Shown piece by piece: positions 42,823 to 51,339 of a DNA stretch of 64,000 bases. Source of the stretch: CAVXHQ01 sp963789535 (GTDB lineage Bacteria; Pseudomonadota; Alphaproteobacteria; Rhodobacterales; Rhodobacteraceae); the NCBI GenBank assembly GCA_963789535.1, contig CAWBKU010000005.1:744001-808000 (forward strand), in the 5' to 3' direction. How positions within the stretch are numbered: position 1 is the first letter of the stretch; each line of letters begins with the position of its first letter. The notes beneath the pieces are model-generated. The model was not told where the DNA came from. It worked only from the letters and a program-made list of their open reading frames with translations, and searched no databases. The position numbers and the translations under genes were made by a program.

Positions 42823-43677
42823 TCAGGTTGGGTTGTGTTCGGCGTATTTGGCCCGCAGGAACGCAAGCCCCTCGCGCGCCAAGGCCTCTGGCGAGGCGGC
42901 AAAGTCGCGCCAGATGCAGACGAGGCCTGCAAGTCGTTCGAGGCCGGGATCGAAGGATTCCAAGGTGATGCAGCTATCGTAGCCGATGTCGCGCAGCGCG
43001 CGGAATGTGTCGTCCCAAGGCACCATATCGCGGCCCGGGATGCCGCGATGACTGCCGCAGGCGTGGAAATAGGCCATCTTGCTGCCGGTCGCGCGGATCG
43101 CGGTGGCGATGTCGTCCTCTTCGCGGATCATGTGGAACGTATCGAGGTGCACCGCGGCATTGGGCAGGCCGACGTCGTCGACGAAGCGGACCGCGTCGGC
43201 GGCGGTGTTGAGGTAGAAGGATTCGAAGCGGTTCAGCGTCTCGACGGCGACGATCAAATCCGAACCGGCCGCGTGTTCGCAGATCGCGCGATAGCCCTCG
43301 ACGCCCCAGGTCCATTCGTCGGCGGTCCGTCGACGGCCGGTCTGATAGCCCCAGGCGCAATAGTTCGCGCCGCAATAGATTTCCGCGCCCGCCTCGACGC
43401 AGAGGTCGACGACCTTTCGGGAGAGATCGACTCCGCGGGCCCGGACGCCCGGGTCCGGGTCGATTGTATTCGCTTCTCGCGGCAGGGCGAAATTGGCGTT
43501 GAGCGTCAGACCCAGATCGCGGGCCCGCTGCGCGAGCTTGCGGGCGGGAAAGACGTCGGGGTCGACCGGCGTGACCTCGAACGTGTCGAAGCCCATGCCC
43601 GTGACCCTGTCGAGCAGCGCCAGATCGCCCTCGTCGAACGTGCCCGAAAACAGAAGTGAATTGACGCCGAATCGCAT
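42823..43677 (-). CDS. Sugar isomerase/epimerase TIM barrel (ketose 3-epimerase-like)
   Basis: A 284-residue AP-endonuclease-family-2/xylose-isomerase-like TIM barrel. It most resembles the D-tagatose/D-allulose 3-epimerase group: the metal-binding Glu of VAVETLNRFESFYLNTAADA, the Asp of VHLDTFHMIREED, a His in AYFHACGSHRGIPG and the final Glu of ITLESFDP, with W in MVPWDDTF. These enzymes invert or isomerise keto-sugars using Mn or Co. The specific sugar is unknown. It sits beside an IolE-like dehydratase and an FAD sugar dehydrogenase in the cluster, which suggests it acts on a keto-sugar made by oxidation. Confidence 0.85.
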   Translation of the reverse strand: MRFGVNSLLFSGTFDEGDLALLDRVTGMGFDTFEVTPVDPDVFPARKLAQRARDLGLTLNANFALPREANTIDPDPGVRARGVDLSRKVVDLCVEAGAEIYCGANYCAWGYQTGRRRTADEWTWGVEGYRAICEHAAGSDLIVAVETLNRFESFYLNTAADAVRFVDDVGLPNAAVHLDTFHMIREEDDIATAIRATGSKMAYFHACGSHRGIPGRDMVPWDDTFRALRDIGYDSCITLESFDPGLERLAGLVCIWRDFAASPEALAREGLAFLRAKYAEHNPT

Positions 43678-43686
43678 CGCGGCCTC

Positions 43687-44124
43687 CTACGGCTGGAGCA
43701 GCACGAGGCCGCTCTTTGCGTCGATGCCGCGCGCCAGATGCGCGGGCGATTCCTCGAGGACGAGTTCGAGTGTCGGGCGGACCGACGCCTCGATCAGATG
43801 GCCACCCCGCGTCGAGGCGTCGATGCAGCCGAGAACGACGTGGACGTGCATCTTGTGGGCGCCCTCTGCGTCCACGGCGATGTTGCCGATCATCGACAGG
43901 ACCTCTACCTGCTCGGAAATGTCGTTCTGCCGGAACTCTCCGGTGGCGGGGTTGAAATATCCCAGTGCTGCATGCGCGAACGCGCCGATGCCGGTCAGGC
44001 TCGTCGCACCGAGACCCTGCGCCTGCGCAAAGGCGATGACGGTCGCTACCGCATCCTCGCCCGCCTCGAGGACGAGCACGAATTTGCGACGCCCGCCGAT
44101 GTCCTCGAGAAGTTTGTGGCGCAT
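43687..44124 (-). CDS. PPC/DUF296 domain protein
   Basis: A 145-residue single-domain protein of the PPC (plant and prokaryote conserved, DUF296) family. Family marks are the early FVLVLEAGEDAVATVIAFAQAQGLGA, the GIGAFAHAALGYFNPATGEF strand pair, KMHVHVVLGC with closely spaced His residues, and RGGHLIEASVRPTLELVLEES. Bacterial members form trimers and may bind a metal; some are linked to sugar or flavonoid C-glycoside degradation loci, others are of unknown role. It begins 1 bp after the IolE-like gene ends, so it is co-translated with it. Confidence 0.85.
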   Translation of the reverse strand: MRHKLLEDIGGRRKFVLVLEAGEDAVATVIAFAQAQGLGATSLTGIGAFAHAALGYFNPATGEFRQNDISEQVEVLSMIGNIAVDAEGAHKMHVHVVLGCIDASTRGGHLIEASVRPTLELVLEESPAHLARGIDAKSGLVLLQP

Positions 44125-44125
44125 C

Positions 44126-45022
44126 TCAGACCCCCGCCACGTCGCGGATGTAGGTCCGGGCCTTGCGGGCATAGTCGAGCGGATTGGCCTTCGCCGGATC
44201 CTGCTCGGCCTCGACCATCAGCCAACCGGCATAGCCGACGTCTGCGAGCACCCGAAAGATCGGCGCAAAGTCGATGATACCGTCGCCGGGGACGGTGAAA
44301 ACCCCTTCCATCACGGCCTCGATGAACGTGCGGTTCGTCGCGTTGCAGCGCACCATGACGTCGTGGCGGATGTCCTTGAGGTGGACGTGGCGGATCCGGC
44401 GCGCATGGGTCCGCGCCATGTCGAGAGGGTCGTCGCCCGCCCAATACAGATGGCCGGTGTCGAGCAGCAGATGCACCACCTTGGCGTCGGTTTCGGCCAT
44501 GAGCCGGTCGACCTCGGGCCGGGTCATCACGCCGGTGCCCATATGATGATGATAGCACAGGTTCATGTCCGCCTCGGCGGCGATCCGGCCAAGATCGTTC
44601 AGTCCTGCGGTCAGCGCGGCCCACTGCCGGTCGTCGAACACCGGCTTGTTTGCGATCGGCGGTACCGGCTGTTGATGAACCGCGTGGCCGAGTTCGGCGA
44701 CGACGACCGACGTGCCGCCCATCCGCTTGATGAACGCCATGGAGTCGCGAAAACTCTCCATCGTGCGGTCGTGCATGGCGTCGACGGTAAAGAAGGTGCT
44801 CGACCACGGTTCGGAGACCCGAAGGCCGCGCTGCGACAGCTCGCGTTCGAGGATATCGGGGTCGCGCGGAAACTTGTGACCGACGCTGCATCCGGCAAAG
44901 CCCGCGAGGGCCATTTCGCTGACGCACTGGCCGAACGAGATGTCCGCGCCGAGGTCGGGGTAGTCGTCGTTGGTCCAGCCGGTGGGGGTGATACCCACCG
45001 AGACCTTGTCGGGATCGAACAT
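44126..45022 (-). CDS. iolE: IolE-like inosose dehydratase / sugar isomerase-epimerase
   Basis: A 298-residue TIM-barrel protein strongly resembling IolE, which dehydrates scyllo-inosose in myo-inositol catabolism. Shared features are GITPTGWTNDDYPDLG at residue 10, ISFGQCVSEMALAGFAGCSVGHKFPRDPD, CYHHHMGTGVMTRPEVDRLM near 155, the metal-binding LLLDTGHLYWAGDDPL and HVHLKDIRHDV, and the C-terminal FTVPGDGIIDF and VEAEQDPAKANPLDYA. No other iol gene is in the window, so it may act on a different 2- or 3-keto-sugar made by the neighbouring GMC dehydrogenase. The name is a family label, not proof of inositol use. Confidence 0.85.
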   Translation of the reverse strand: MFDPDKVSVGITPTGWTNDDYPDLGADISFGQCVSEMALAGFAGCSVGHKFPRDPDILERELSQRGLRVSEPWSSTFFTVDAMHDRTMESFRDSMAFIKRMGGTSVVVAELGHAVHQQPVPPIANKPVFDDRQWAALTAGLNDLGRIAAEADMNLCYHHHMGTGVMTRPEVDRLMAETDAKVVHLLLDTGHLYWAGDDPLDMARTHARRIRHVHLKDIRHDVMVRCNATNRTFIEAVMEGVFTVPGDGIIDFAPIFRVLADVGYAGWLMVEAEQDPAKANPLDYARKARTYIRDVAGV

Positions 45023-45041
45023 TTGTCGTCCTTCCTTACCT

Positions 45042-45527
45042 TCAGGCCTGCGTCACGCGCGGCGGATGGGCCCACATGCCATAGCCGAACGGCTTGGCGC
45101 CGGGCGGATTGGCACCGATGGCGGGCCAGAGCAGCCCCTCGGTATAGGAGCCGGGAGAGGGGATGTGGTCGCGGTCCTGTGCGCTGCCGCCGAACGCCGC
45201 GTGCCAGTCGCGCGGCAGGCAGTACCAGGTTCCGACATACCAGAGCTTGATCAGGGTGCGCGCCAGCGGGCCGTGGCAGGCATGGCTGAGGACACAGTAG
45301 CGCAGGTGCCGGTCCGTCGCGTCCGCGTCGTCATCCGCGACCTCGCAGGAGACGAAGGCCCCGATCAGGTCGGCCACGGCGCCGTCGCCCGCCATCTCGA
45401 CGGCGGTGTCGAGGTAGAGGTCTGCCTGGCCGGTACCGCGCAGGGCGTGGGTCGAGAACCCGGTCAGGGCGACCGACAGATCGAGAAAGCCGGGCATCAG
45501 GTCGGGGTGTGTCATGTCGAAGGTCAT
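45042..45527 (-). CDS. FAD-sugar dehydrogenase small subunit-like protein, no Tat signal
   Basis: A 161-residue protein resembling the small subunit of FAD-dependent sugar dehydrogenases (sorbitol, glucose, fructose; the FAD-SLDH group). The FLDLSVALTGFSTHALRGTGQADLYLD opening, LIKLWYVGTWYCL (the usual W-Y-x-G), and the end TEGLLWPAI...GYGMWAHPPRV match. Known small subunits carry an N-terminal Tat leader that exports the large subunit; this one starts MTFDMTHPDLMPGFLDLS with no Arg pair or hydrophobic leader, so the complex probably stays in the cytoplasm. It overlaps the ferritin-like gene as ATGA. Confidence 0.72.
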   Translation of the reverse strand: MTFDMTHPDLMPGFLDLSVALTGFSTHALRGTGQADLYLDTAVEMAGDGAVADLIGAFVSCEVADDDADATDRHLRYCVLSHACHGPLARTLIKLWYVGTWYCLPRDWHAAFGGSAQDRDHIPSPGSYTEGLLWPAIGANPPGAKPFGYGMWAHPPRVTQA

Positions 45528-46603
45528 CGGGTTTCCTTTACCGGATCGCCTATTTCGAACGTCGGCGATGCATTCAGGCCATTCTGCCCGCCGATCGGCT
45601 GGCGCATCAGGCCGTAAAACAGTTCCTTGATGTGGAACATGTCGCCCACCGCTGGGATGAATTCCTGCGGTGCGCCCGCAAACGCGCGGGACAGGCGACC
45701 AAGGAAAGCGGCGTAGGTCGAATTGAAGTCGAGTGCGGCCTGCCGAAGATCCGATCCGGCCTCGAAGTCCTCGATGCGGGCATTGGTCTTGATCGGATAG
45801 ACCGCGTCCCAATCCACCGGAACCGTCCCACCGGTAGGGTGGTCGTGCACGTCGCCGGAGCGGTAGTAGCGCCCGAGCAGAAGCTGCTGGAACCGATAGT
45901 AGTGCGCAATCTCGCCATCCGCGTCGAAGATCGTGTCGGTGACCCCCTCGCCCTGTTCCGCGATCAGGTCGAGCGCTGCCTTGGCCGACGCCAGATCGGT
46001 GACGGCGATCAGGCCACCACCGCCGGAGTAATAATACTCCGGCCCGATCTGTCGGGCGGGATCGCCGCAAAACAGCGCATCGCCAAGATCGGCGTGCAGC
46101 CGGTCGAGGCCATCCTCCATCGCCTTGTAGAACTCGCCGATGCTGAAGAAATGCTCCTCAGATCCGTCCCGGGCGTGCGAAGCCCTAAGGGCCCCATGCG
46201 CCCGGTTGCGGGTCACGGTTTTGCCGCCTTCGGTGCCGTGGTCGAGGGTCGCCGGCCTCTCGATCCGCAGGAAGGTGTCGATCGCCTCGGGCGAGAACCT
46301 TCGGCAGTCGACGGCGAAATCCTCCTCGCCGTCCGGCAGCATCGCCGGATAGCGCGGAACGAACCCCGTTCCGGTCAGGTCCACCGTGCCGCCGACCGCG
46401 TTCAGCAGGTTGCCGACCAGCGTCAGGTGCAGCATTTCCTCGACGGCGACGGCGCGGATGATGTCGAAGGCCTCGGTATTGGTGCCCGGCCGGATGGAAT
46501 AGAGTGCCGTCAGATAGGGCGGGATCGTCGCATGCTCGAGCTGCATCGCGGCGTGGAGATGCCGGTGCAGACCGGCAAGGTCGGTGATCTTGTGCAGGCT
46601 CAC
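45524..46603 (-). CDS. Ferritin-like (VioB N-terminal type) protein
   Basis: A 359-residue protein whose first half is the ferritin-like domain found in VioB (iminophenylpyruvate dimer synthase) relatives. The helical diiron motifs are visible as AAMQLEHATIPPYLTALYSIRP near residue 15, AVAVEEMLHLTLVGNLLNAVGG near 45 and, later, DADGEIAHYYRFQQLLLGRYY near 195. The C-terminal 120 residues are helical, with FNSTYAAFLGRLSRAFAGAPQEF. It sits exactly between the GMC large subunit (GTGA overlap) and the small subunit (ATGA overlap), so it may be a third subunit of that dehydrogenase or a peroxide/oxygen-handling partner. Its reaction is unknown. Confidence 0.82.
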   Translation of the reverse strand: MSLHKITDLAGLHRHLHAAMQLEHATIPPYLTALYSIRPGTNTEAFDIIRAVAVEEMLHLTLVGNLLNAVGGTVDLTGTGFVPRYPAMLPDGEEDFAVDCRRFSPEAIDTFLRIERPATLDHGTEGGKTVTRNRAHGALRASHARDGSEEHFFSIGEFYKAMEDGLDRLHADLGDALFCGDPARQIGPEYYYSGGGGLIAVTDLASAKAALDLIAEQGEGVTDTIFDADGEIAHYYRFQQLLLGRYYRSGDVHDHPTGGTVPVDWDAVYPIKTNARIEDFEAGSDLRQAALDFNSTYAAFLGRLSRAFAGAPQEFIPAVGDMFHIKELFYGLMRQPIGGQNGLNASPTFEIGDPVKETR

Positions 46604-48489
46604 GCGGGCACCCCCTCGGGTGCGGCGCGGGTCGGCGCGGGACCGGTCGCCATCGCGGCGGCGATGGCGTCGGCGGTCCGAAGGCAAAGCGCCGCAAGCG
46701 TCAGGGTCGTGTTCGCGGTACCGATGCTGGGCATCGAACCGGCACCGGCAAGATAGAGGTTACCGTGATCCCACGACCGCTGTTGCGCATCGACGACCGA
46801 GGTCTTCGCCTCGGTTCCCATGATGTGCGTTCCGGCCCAGTGATTGCCACCGCGCACGGTGAACCCCTCACCGTCATGGCTGACCCAGCCGGGGGCGGTG
46901 GGATCGTAGCGCGAGTGGTCCTCTGCCCCGAGCCGCTGATAGATGCGGCGGGTCAGGCGCCGGGAAAACGCCACGGTTTCAAGGGTGTAGTCCGGGATGG
47001 CGAAGGAGACGACGGGGCGTGGGTTGCCCATCTGGTCGAGGTGGCGGGGATCGACGCTTATTCGGTTGCTGTCGTCGGGCAGCACCTCGATCATGCAGTC
47101 GAGGAGGAGTTGCCGGCCGACCCGATCGCGCAGTCCGTGGCGCAGGGCGGCGCCGCTCAGGTTTCTGGCGTCGACGAGTTCGGCCAGATCGGTATAGGGC
47201 GCGCCGGTTGCCCAGCCCCAGCCGTCGTTGTGGATGCTGAACCGGACGGCGGCGTGGCGGCTGCGGTAGGCGCCGGTCCGGACATCCTCGATGCCCGAGG
47301 TGCACAGCGGCCCGCGCCCGGTGCCGACGAGTTGCGGCATCAGACCCCAGGTCAGCAGATAGGCGTGGTCCATCAGGTTGCGGCCCATCAGTCTGCTCGA
47401 TCCGGGCAAATCCGATGACAGCATCAGACGGGCGTTTTCGACCGCATTCGCGGCGAGCACGAAGGTCGTGGCGCGCACCGTTCCGGTAATGTGACCGGGT
47501 GCGTCCCTGTCGGCATAGGTCTTGCACAGGATGCCGGTCACGCGGCCCGTCGCGCCGTCGACCTCGACCCTCGCCGCGACCGTGCGCGGCAAGAGATGAA
47601 CACAGCCCGTGTCGAGTGCCGCCAGCAAGGTGCGCCGCGCGTCATACTTTGCCTGAACCGGACAGATCGGCACGCAGTTCGTGTTGCCCTGACAGCGTCC
47701 GCCCATCTCGGCCTGATGGAGGCTGACCGCACCGGTCGGGGTGAAGCCCCTGCCACCTTCATAGGCGCGATTGGGAATGCCGTTGCGGGCCTGCGGCGTG
47801 CTGCGGACGTTCAGCAAAAACGTCTCGTCGCCGACCTTTACCTCGAACCCGTCCAGGTCACGGGCCATCGTCTGATCGAGGAACGACGGCGGCATCCGTT
47901 TCATCGGATAGACATATTCCTCGCCGAAATGCAGCCCGCCGTAGTCCTGATCCTCGACGTTGCCCGAGACGCCCAGCTCGCGCTCGGCGCGCACGTAATC
48001 CGGTTCGAGGTCGTCATAGGTGACGGGCCAGTCGCGGCCCTGCCCGAAGGCGGTCCACATTCGAAAGTCGTCGGGCAACATCCGCAGCGCCTTCGCCTCC
48101 CAGTGGCGGGTGGTGCCGCCAAGGACGCGGGAATAGGTGCTGTCGATCTCGAACGGACCATTCTGCACCAGATAGCCGCGGTCGTTCGGCTGTCCGTCCC
48201 GCAGTTTCACAGCGTCGTAGTCGCGCGGCATGGGCGCGTTGCGGCTGTGGGCATAGGGCGCGTTGTTGTCCTTGGAGACCGCCGAGTAGAACCGCTCGAC
48301 GCTCTTGGAATAGTCCCCGATCGTGACGTCCTCGCCCGGTCCCGCCTCGACGACCAGCACCCGCAGGCCGCGCGTCCCCAGCGTCCTGGCGATCAACGCG
48401 CCGCTGACGCCGGAACCGACGATGGCCACATCATAGGTAGTGGCAAAGGCCGCCTCGGGCGGAATCGTGAAGGTGTCGGTCGCGGTCAT
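46600..48489 (-). CDS. GMC-family FAD dehydrogenase large subunit with Cys-cluster motif
   Basis: A 629-residue flavoprotein. FAD binding is shown by AIVGSGVSGALIARTLGTRGLRVLVVEAG (residues 23-52). Catalytic His550 lies in GGNHWAGTHIMG and Asn593 in GTANTTLTLAAL, the standard GMC pair. C266-x5-C272-x3-C276 in GRCQGNTNCVPICPVQAKYD resembles the iron-sulfur cysteine cluster of bacterial FAD-glucose/fructose dehydrogenases, suggesting electron transfer to a partner rather than direct oxygen reduction. No signal peptide is seen. It begins a tight GMC-ferritin-small-subunit set. Substrate is probably a sugar, sugar alcohol or glycoside; 3-keto-glucoside formation is one possibility. Confidence 0.88.
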   Translation of the reverse strand: MTATDTFTIPPEAAFATTYDVAIVGSGVSGALIARTLGTRGLRVLVVEAGPGEDVTIGDYSKSVERFYSAVSKDNNAPYAHSRNAPMPRDYDAVKLRDGQPNDRGYLVQNGPFEIDSTYSRVLGGTTRHWEAKALRMLPDDFRMWTAFGQGRDWPVTYDDLEPDYVRAERELGVSGNVEDQDYGGLHFGEEYVYPMKRMPPSFLDQTMARDLDGFEVKVGDETFLLNVRSTPQARNGIPNRAYEGGRGFTPTGAVSLHQAEMGGRCQGNTNCVPICPVQAKYDARRTLLAALDTGCVHLLPRTVAARVEVDGATGRVTGILCKTYADRDAPGHITGTVRATTFVLAANAVENARLMLSSDLPGSSRLMGRNLMDHAYLLTWGLMPQLVGTGRGPLCTSGIEDVRTGAYRSRHAAVRFSIHNDGWGWATGAPYTDLAELVDARNLSGAALRHGLRDRVGRQLLLDCMIEVLPDDSNRISVDPRHLDQMGNPRPVVSFAIPDYTLETVAFSRRLTRRIYQRLGAEDHSRYDPTAPGWVSHDGEGFTVRGGNHWAGTHIMGTEAKTSVVDAQQRSWDHGNLYLAGAGSMPSIGTANTTLTLAALCLRTADAIAAAMATGPAPTRAAPEGVPA

Positions 48490-48621
48490 CTGTGTGGAAG
48501 TCCTCTGCCTGTGGGGCGCCGGTCGGTCGGTCTGTGCGATCCACTCGTGGCTTTGTGGAGCAAAGGGTTTACCGCCGGGTTAAGTCGGGCGGAAACAGAC
48601 GCGTTGTCCCCACCTTTTTCG

Positions 48622-51339
48622 TCAGGCGACACCGACCAGCGCATGCGCCTTTGCCGGTTTTGCCGGGCGTCTTGCGGGCGTCATCGGTTTGGGGGCGACA
48701 ACGGCGGGCGCCGCACGCGACAGCTCCTCGATCAGGACCGCAACGAGGCCGGTCCACCCGGTCTGGTGCGCGGCACCGACACCGGCGCCGATATCGCCGT
48801 GAAAGTATTCATAGAACAGTACGTTGTCGCGCCAGTGCGGATCGTCCTGCATCGTCGACGTGCCGCCATAGACCGGCCTCTGTCCCCCGGCGTCACGCTC
48901 GAAAATCGAGGTCAGCCTGCGTGCAATCTCGTCGGCTACGTCGCCGAGCGTCATCATGTTGCCTGATCCGGTCGGACATTCGACCCGCAGATCGTCGCCG
49001 TGATGTGCATGATGCGAGCGCAGCGCGTCGATGAGGATATAGTTCATCGGCATCCACACCGGCCCCCGCCAGTTGGAATTGCCGCCGAACATCCCCGAAT
49101 GCGATTCCGCCGGTTGATAGCCCGCCTCGAAGGTGCTGCCGTCGATCTCGATCGAGAACGGTTCGTCCAGATGCCGCCGCGACAGCGAACGGATGCCGTA
49201 CGGCGAGAGGAACTCGGCCTCGTCGAGCAGCGGACCGAGGAGCCGGACGAGCCGCTCGCGGCCGACGAACGACAGGAGCAGACCTGTGTCGGTCTCCCCC
49301 TGCACCGCCTTGCCCAGCAGGTCCGACTGTGTGCGCCGGAACCACTCGAGACGCGCGCCGAAGATCGGATCGTCGGCCTCGTTCAGCGTTGCGGGATCGA
49401 GGGCGGCCACCGCGATCAGGGGGATCACGCTGACCAGCGAGCGCGCCTTCAGCGGCAGGAAATTGTCGCCCACGCGCAGGACATCGAAGTAGAGACCCTC
49501 CTCCTCGTTCCAGAGTGACGCCTGCCCCTCGGACTCGCGGCCAAGATGGTCGAGCGAATTGGCGATGAAGACGAAATGCTGAAAGAACTTCGTCGCCATC
49601 TCGGCACAGGTCGGGTCGGACTGCGCGAGTTTCAGGGCCATCTGCATCATTTGCAGGGCAAAGAACCCGACCCAGGTGGTGCCGTCGGATTGATACAGGC
49701 GCCCGCCGCCGGGCAGGGTGCCGGACGATCGGTCGAAGACGGAAATGTTGTCGAGGCCGAGGAACCCGCCCTGGAACAGGTTGTTGCCGTCTGCATCCTT
49801 GCGGTTCACCCACCACGTGAAATAGAGCAGCCCGTGGTCGAACAGGCGCCGCAGAAAGGCGTGATCTGTGGTGCCGGACGTTGCCAGCTCGTGTTCGGCG
49901 ATCTTGAGGCCCGCCCAGACCTGCAACGGCGGGTTCACGTCGTCGAAGGCCCATTCGTAGGCGGGCACCTGTCCGTCCGGTTTCATGTACCATTCGCGGC
50001 AGAGCAGCAGCACCTGTTCCTTGGCAAAGGTGAGGTCGGTGCGGGCCAGTGCGACGGTGTGGAAACACAAATCCCAACTCGCGAACCAGGGGTATTCCCA
50101 GGTATCTGGCATCGAGATGATGTCCTCGGCATAGAAGTGCCTCCAGTGCGCGTTGCGACCCTTGTGGCGGGCCGCGGGCGGGGCGACGTCGTCGCCGTCG
50201 AGCCAGTCGGCGACGACGAAGTGGAAGAATTGCTTGGACCAGAGCATGCCTGCATGGGCCTGCCGGGCGATGTCGGCGCGCTCGGGCGTCGTGTCTTTGG
50301 GCAGGCGGGCGGCATAGAAGGCGTCGGCCTCGGCGATGCGGGTCGCAAAGACCGTGTCGGCATCCGGGCCGAGATCGGTCGCGGTGCCGTCGTCCGTCAG
50401 GCGAAGGACGATGCCGACCGAACCGCCCGGGGCAATGTCGCGACGGTAGAGCGCCGCCGCCCGCGTACCCGTTCGGGCCGGGTTCACCGTCGCGGCACCA
50501 TGGATCAGATGGTCGTTGATCCCGTCCTTGGGATAGGCCGGACCCGCGCTGCCATAGAGCCGCGCGGTGTTCGTCTCGTTCTCGGCAAAGAGCAGATCGT
50601 CCGCGCCGGGGCAGATCAGGCGCATCGTGCCGAGTGCGTCGTGCCGCGCCTCGATTGCGCCCGGAACCGCCGACAGTTCCGGACGGGGCGTGCCCGCCCT
50701 CCAGCTCCAGGTGTTGCGGAAATTCAGCGTCGGCAAGAGCCAGATCGGATGCGCGTCCGGGCCGCGGTTGGTGGCGGTGATTCGCACCAGCGTGTCGGAG
50801 GCGGTCCGCTTGGCATATTCGATGGTGACGTCGAAATAGCGGTCCTCGTCGAAGATGCCGGTATCCAGAAGTTCGTATTCGAGGGCGTCCGACGACGTCG
50901 CCTTGCGGTGCGCGTTCTCGGCGACGAGGTCGGCGTAGGGGAAGGCGCTATGTGGGTATTTATACAGCATCTTCATATAGCTGTGGGTCGGCGTGCTGTC
51001 CTGGTAGAAGTAGTATTCCTTCACGTCCTCGCCGTGGTTGCCCTGATCGTTGGTGAGGCCGAACATCCGTTCCTTGAGGATCGGATCCGCGCCGTTCCAG
51101 AGCGCGAGACTCAGGCACAGACGCTGGCGGTCGTCCGACAGGCCGGCGATCCCGTCCTCGCCCCAGCGATAGGCGCGGCTGCGGGCGTGGTCGTGGGGCA
51201 GGTGGTCCCAGGCGGTGCCGCCTTCGGAGTAATCCTCGCGGACCGTGCCCCACTGACGCTCGCTGAGGTAGGGGCCCCAGCGCATCCAATCGGCGCGGTC
51301 CGCGCCGTTCAGGCGCAGGTCTTCGGCGGTCTCGGTCAT
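48622..51339 (-). CDS. MGH1-like alpha-glucosidase (GH63-related)
   Basis: A 905-residue cytosolic protein of the mannosylglycerate hydrolase MGH1/GH63-like (alpha/alpha)6-barrel group. Typical stretches are WGPYLSERQWGTVREDYSEGGTAWDHLPHDHARSRAYRWGEDGIAG at the N-terminus, the central MPDTWEYPWFASWDLCFHTVALA, VPAYEWAFDDVNPPLQVWAG, and late NSNWRGPVWMPMNYILIDAL. A C-terminal Ala/Pro/Lys-rich tail of about 30 residues is low complexity. It would hydrolyse alpha-glucosides or glucosylglycerate-like compounds. It overlaps the glucosidase gene upstream as ATGA. No signal peptide is present, so it acts on an intracellular glucan or glucoside. Confidence 0.85.
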   Translation of the reverse strand: MTETAEDLRLNGADRADWMRWGPYLSERQWGTVREDYSEGGTAWDHLPHDHARSRAYRWGEDGIAGLSDDRQRLCLSLALWNGADPILKERMFGLTNDQGNHGEDVKEYYFYQDSTPTHSYMKMLYKYPHSAFPYADLVAENAHRKATSSDALEYELLDTGIFDEDRYFDVTIEYAKRTASDTLVRITATNRGPDAHPIWLLPTLNFRNTWSWRAGTPRPELSAVPGAIEARHDALGTMRLICPGADDLLFAENETNTARLYGSAGPAYPKDGINDHLIHGAATVNPARTGTRAAALYRRDIAPGGSVGIVLRLTDDGTATDLGPDADTVFATRIAEADAFYAARLPKDTTPERADIARQAHAGMLWSKQFFHFVVADWLDGDDVAPPAARHKGRNAHWRHFYAEDIISMPDTWEYPWFASWDLCFHTVALARTDLTFAKEQVLLLCREWYMKPDGQVPAYEWAFDDVNPPLQVWAGLKIAEHELATSGTTDHAFLRRLFDHGLLYFTWWVNRKDADGNNLFQGGFLGLDNISVFDRSSGTLPGGGRLYQSDGTTWVGFFALQMMQMALKLAQSDPTCAEMATKFFQHFVFIANSLDHLGRESEGQASLWNEEEGLYFDVLRVGDNFLPLKARSLVSVIPLIAVAALDPATLNEADDPIFGARLEWFRRTQSDLLGKAVQGETDTGLLLSFVGRERLVRLLGPLLDEAEFLSPYGIRSLSRRHLDEPFSIEIDGSTFEAGYQPAESHSGMFGGNSNWRGPVWMPMNYILIDALRSHHAHHGDDLRVECPTGSGNMMTLGDVADEIARRLTSIFERDAGGQRPVYGGTSTMQDDPHWRDNVLFYEYFHGDIGAGVGAAHQTGWTGLVAVLIEELSRAAPAVVAPKPMTPARRPAKPAKAHALVGVA

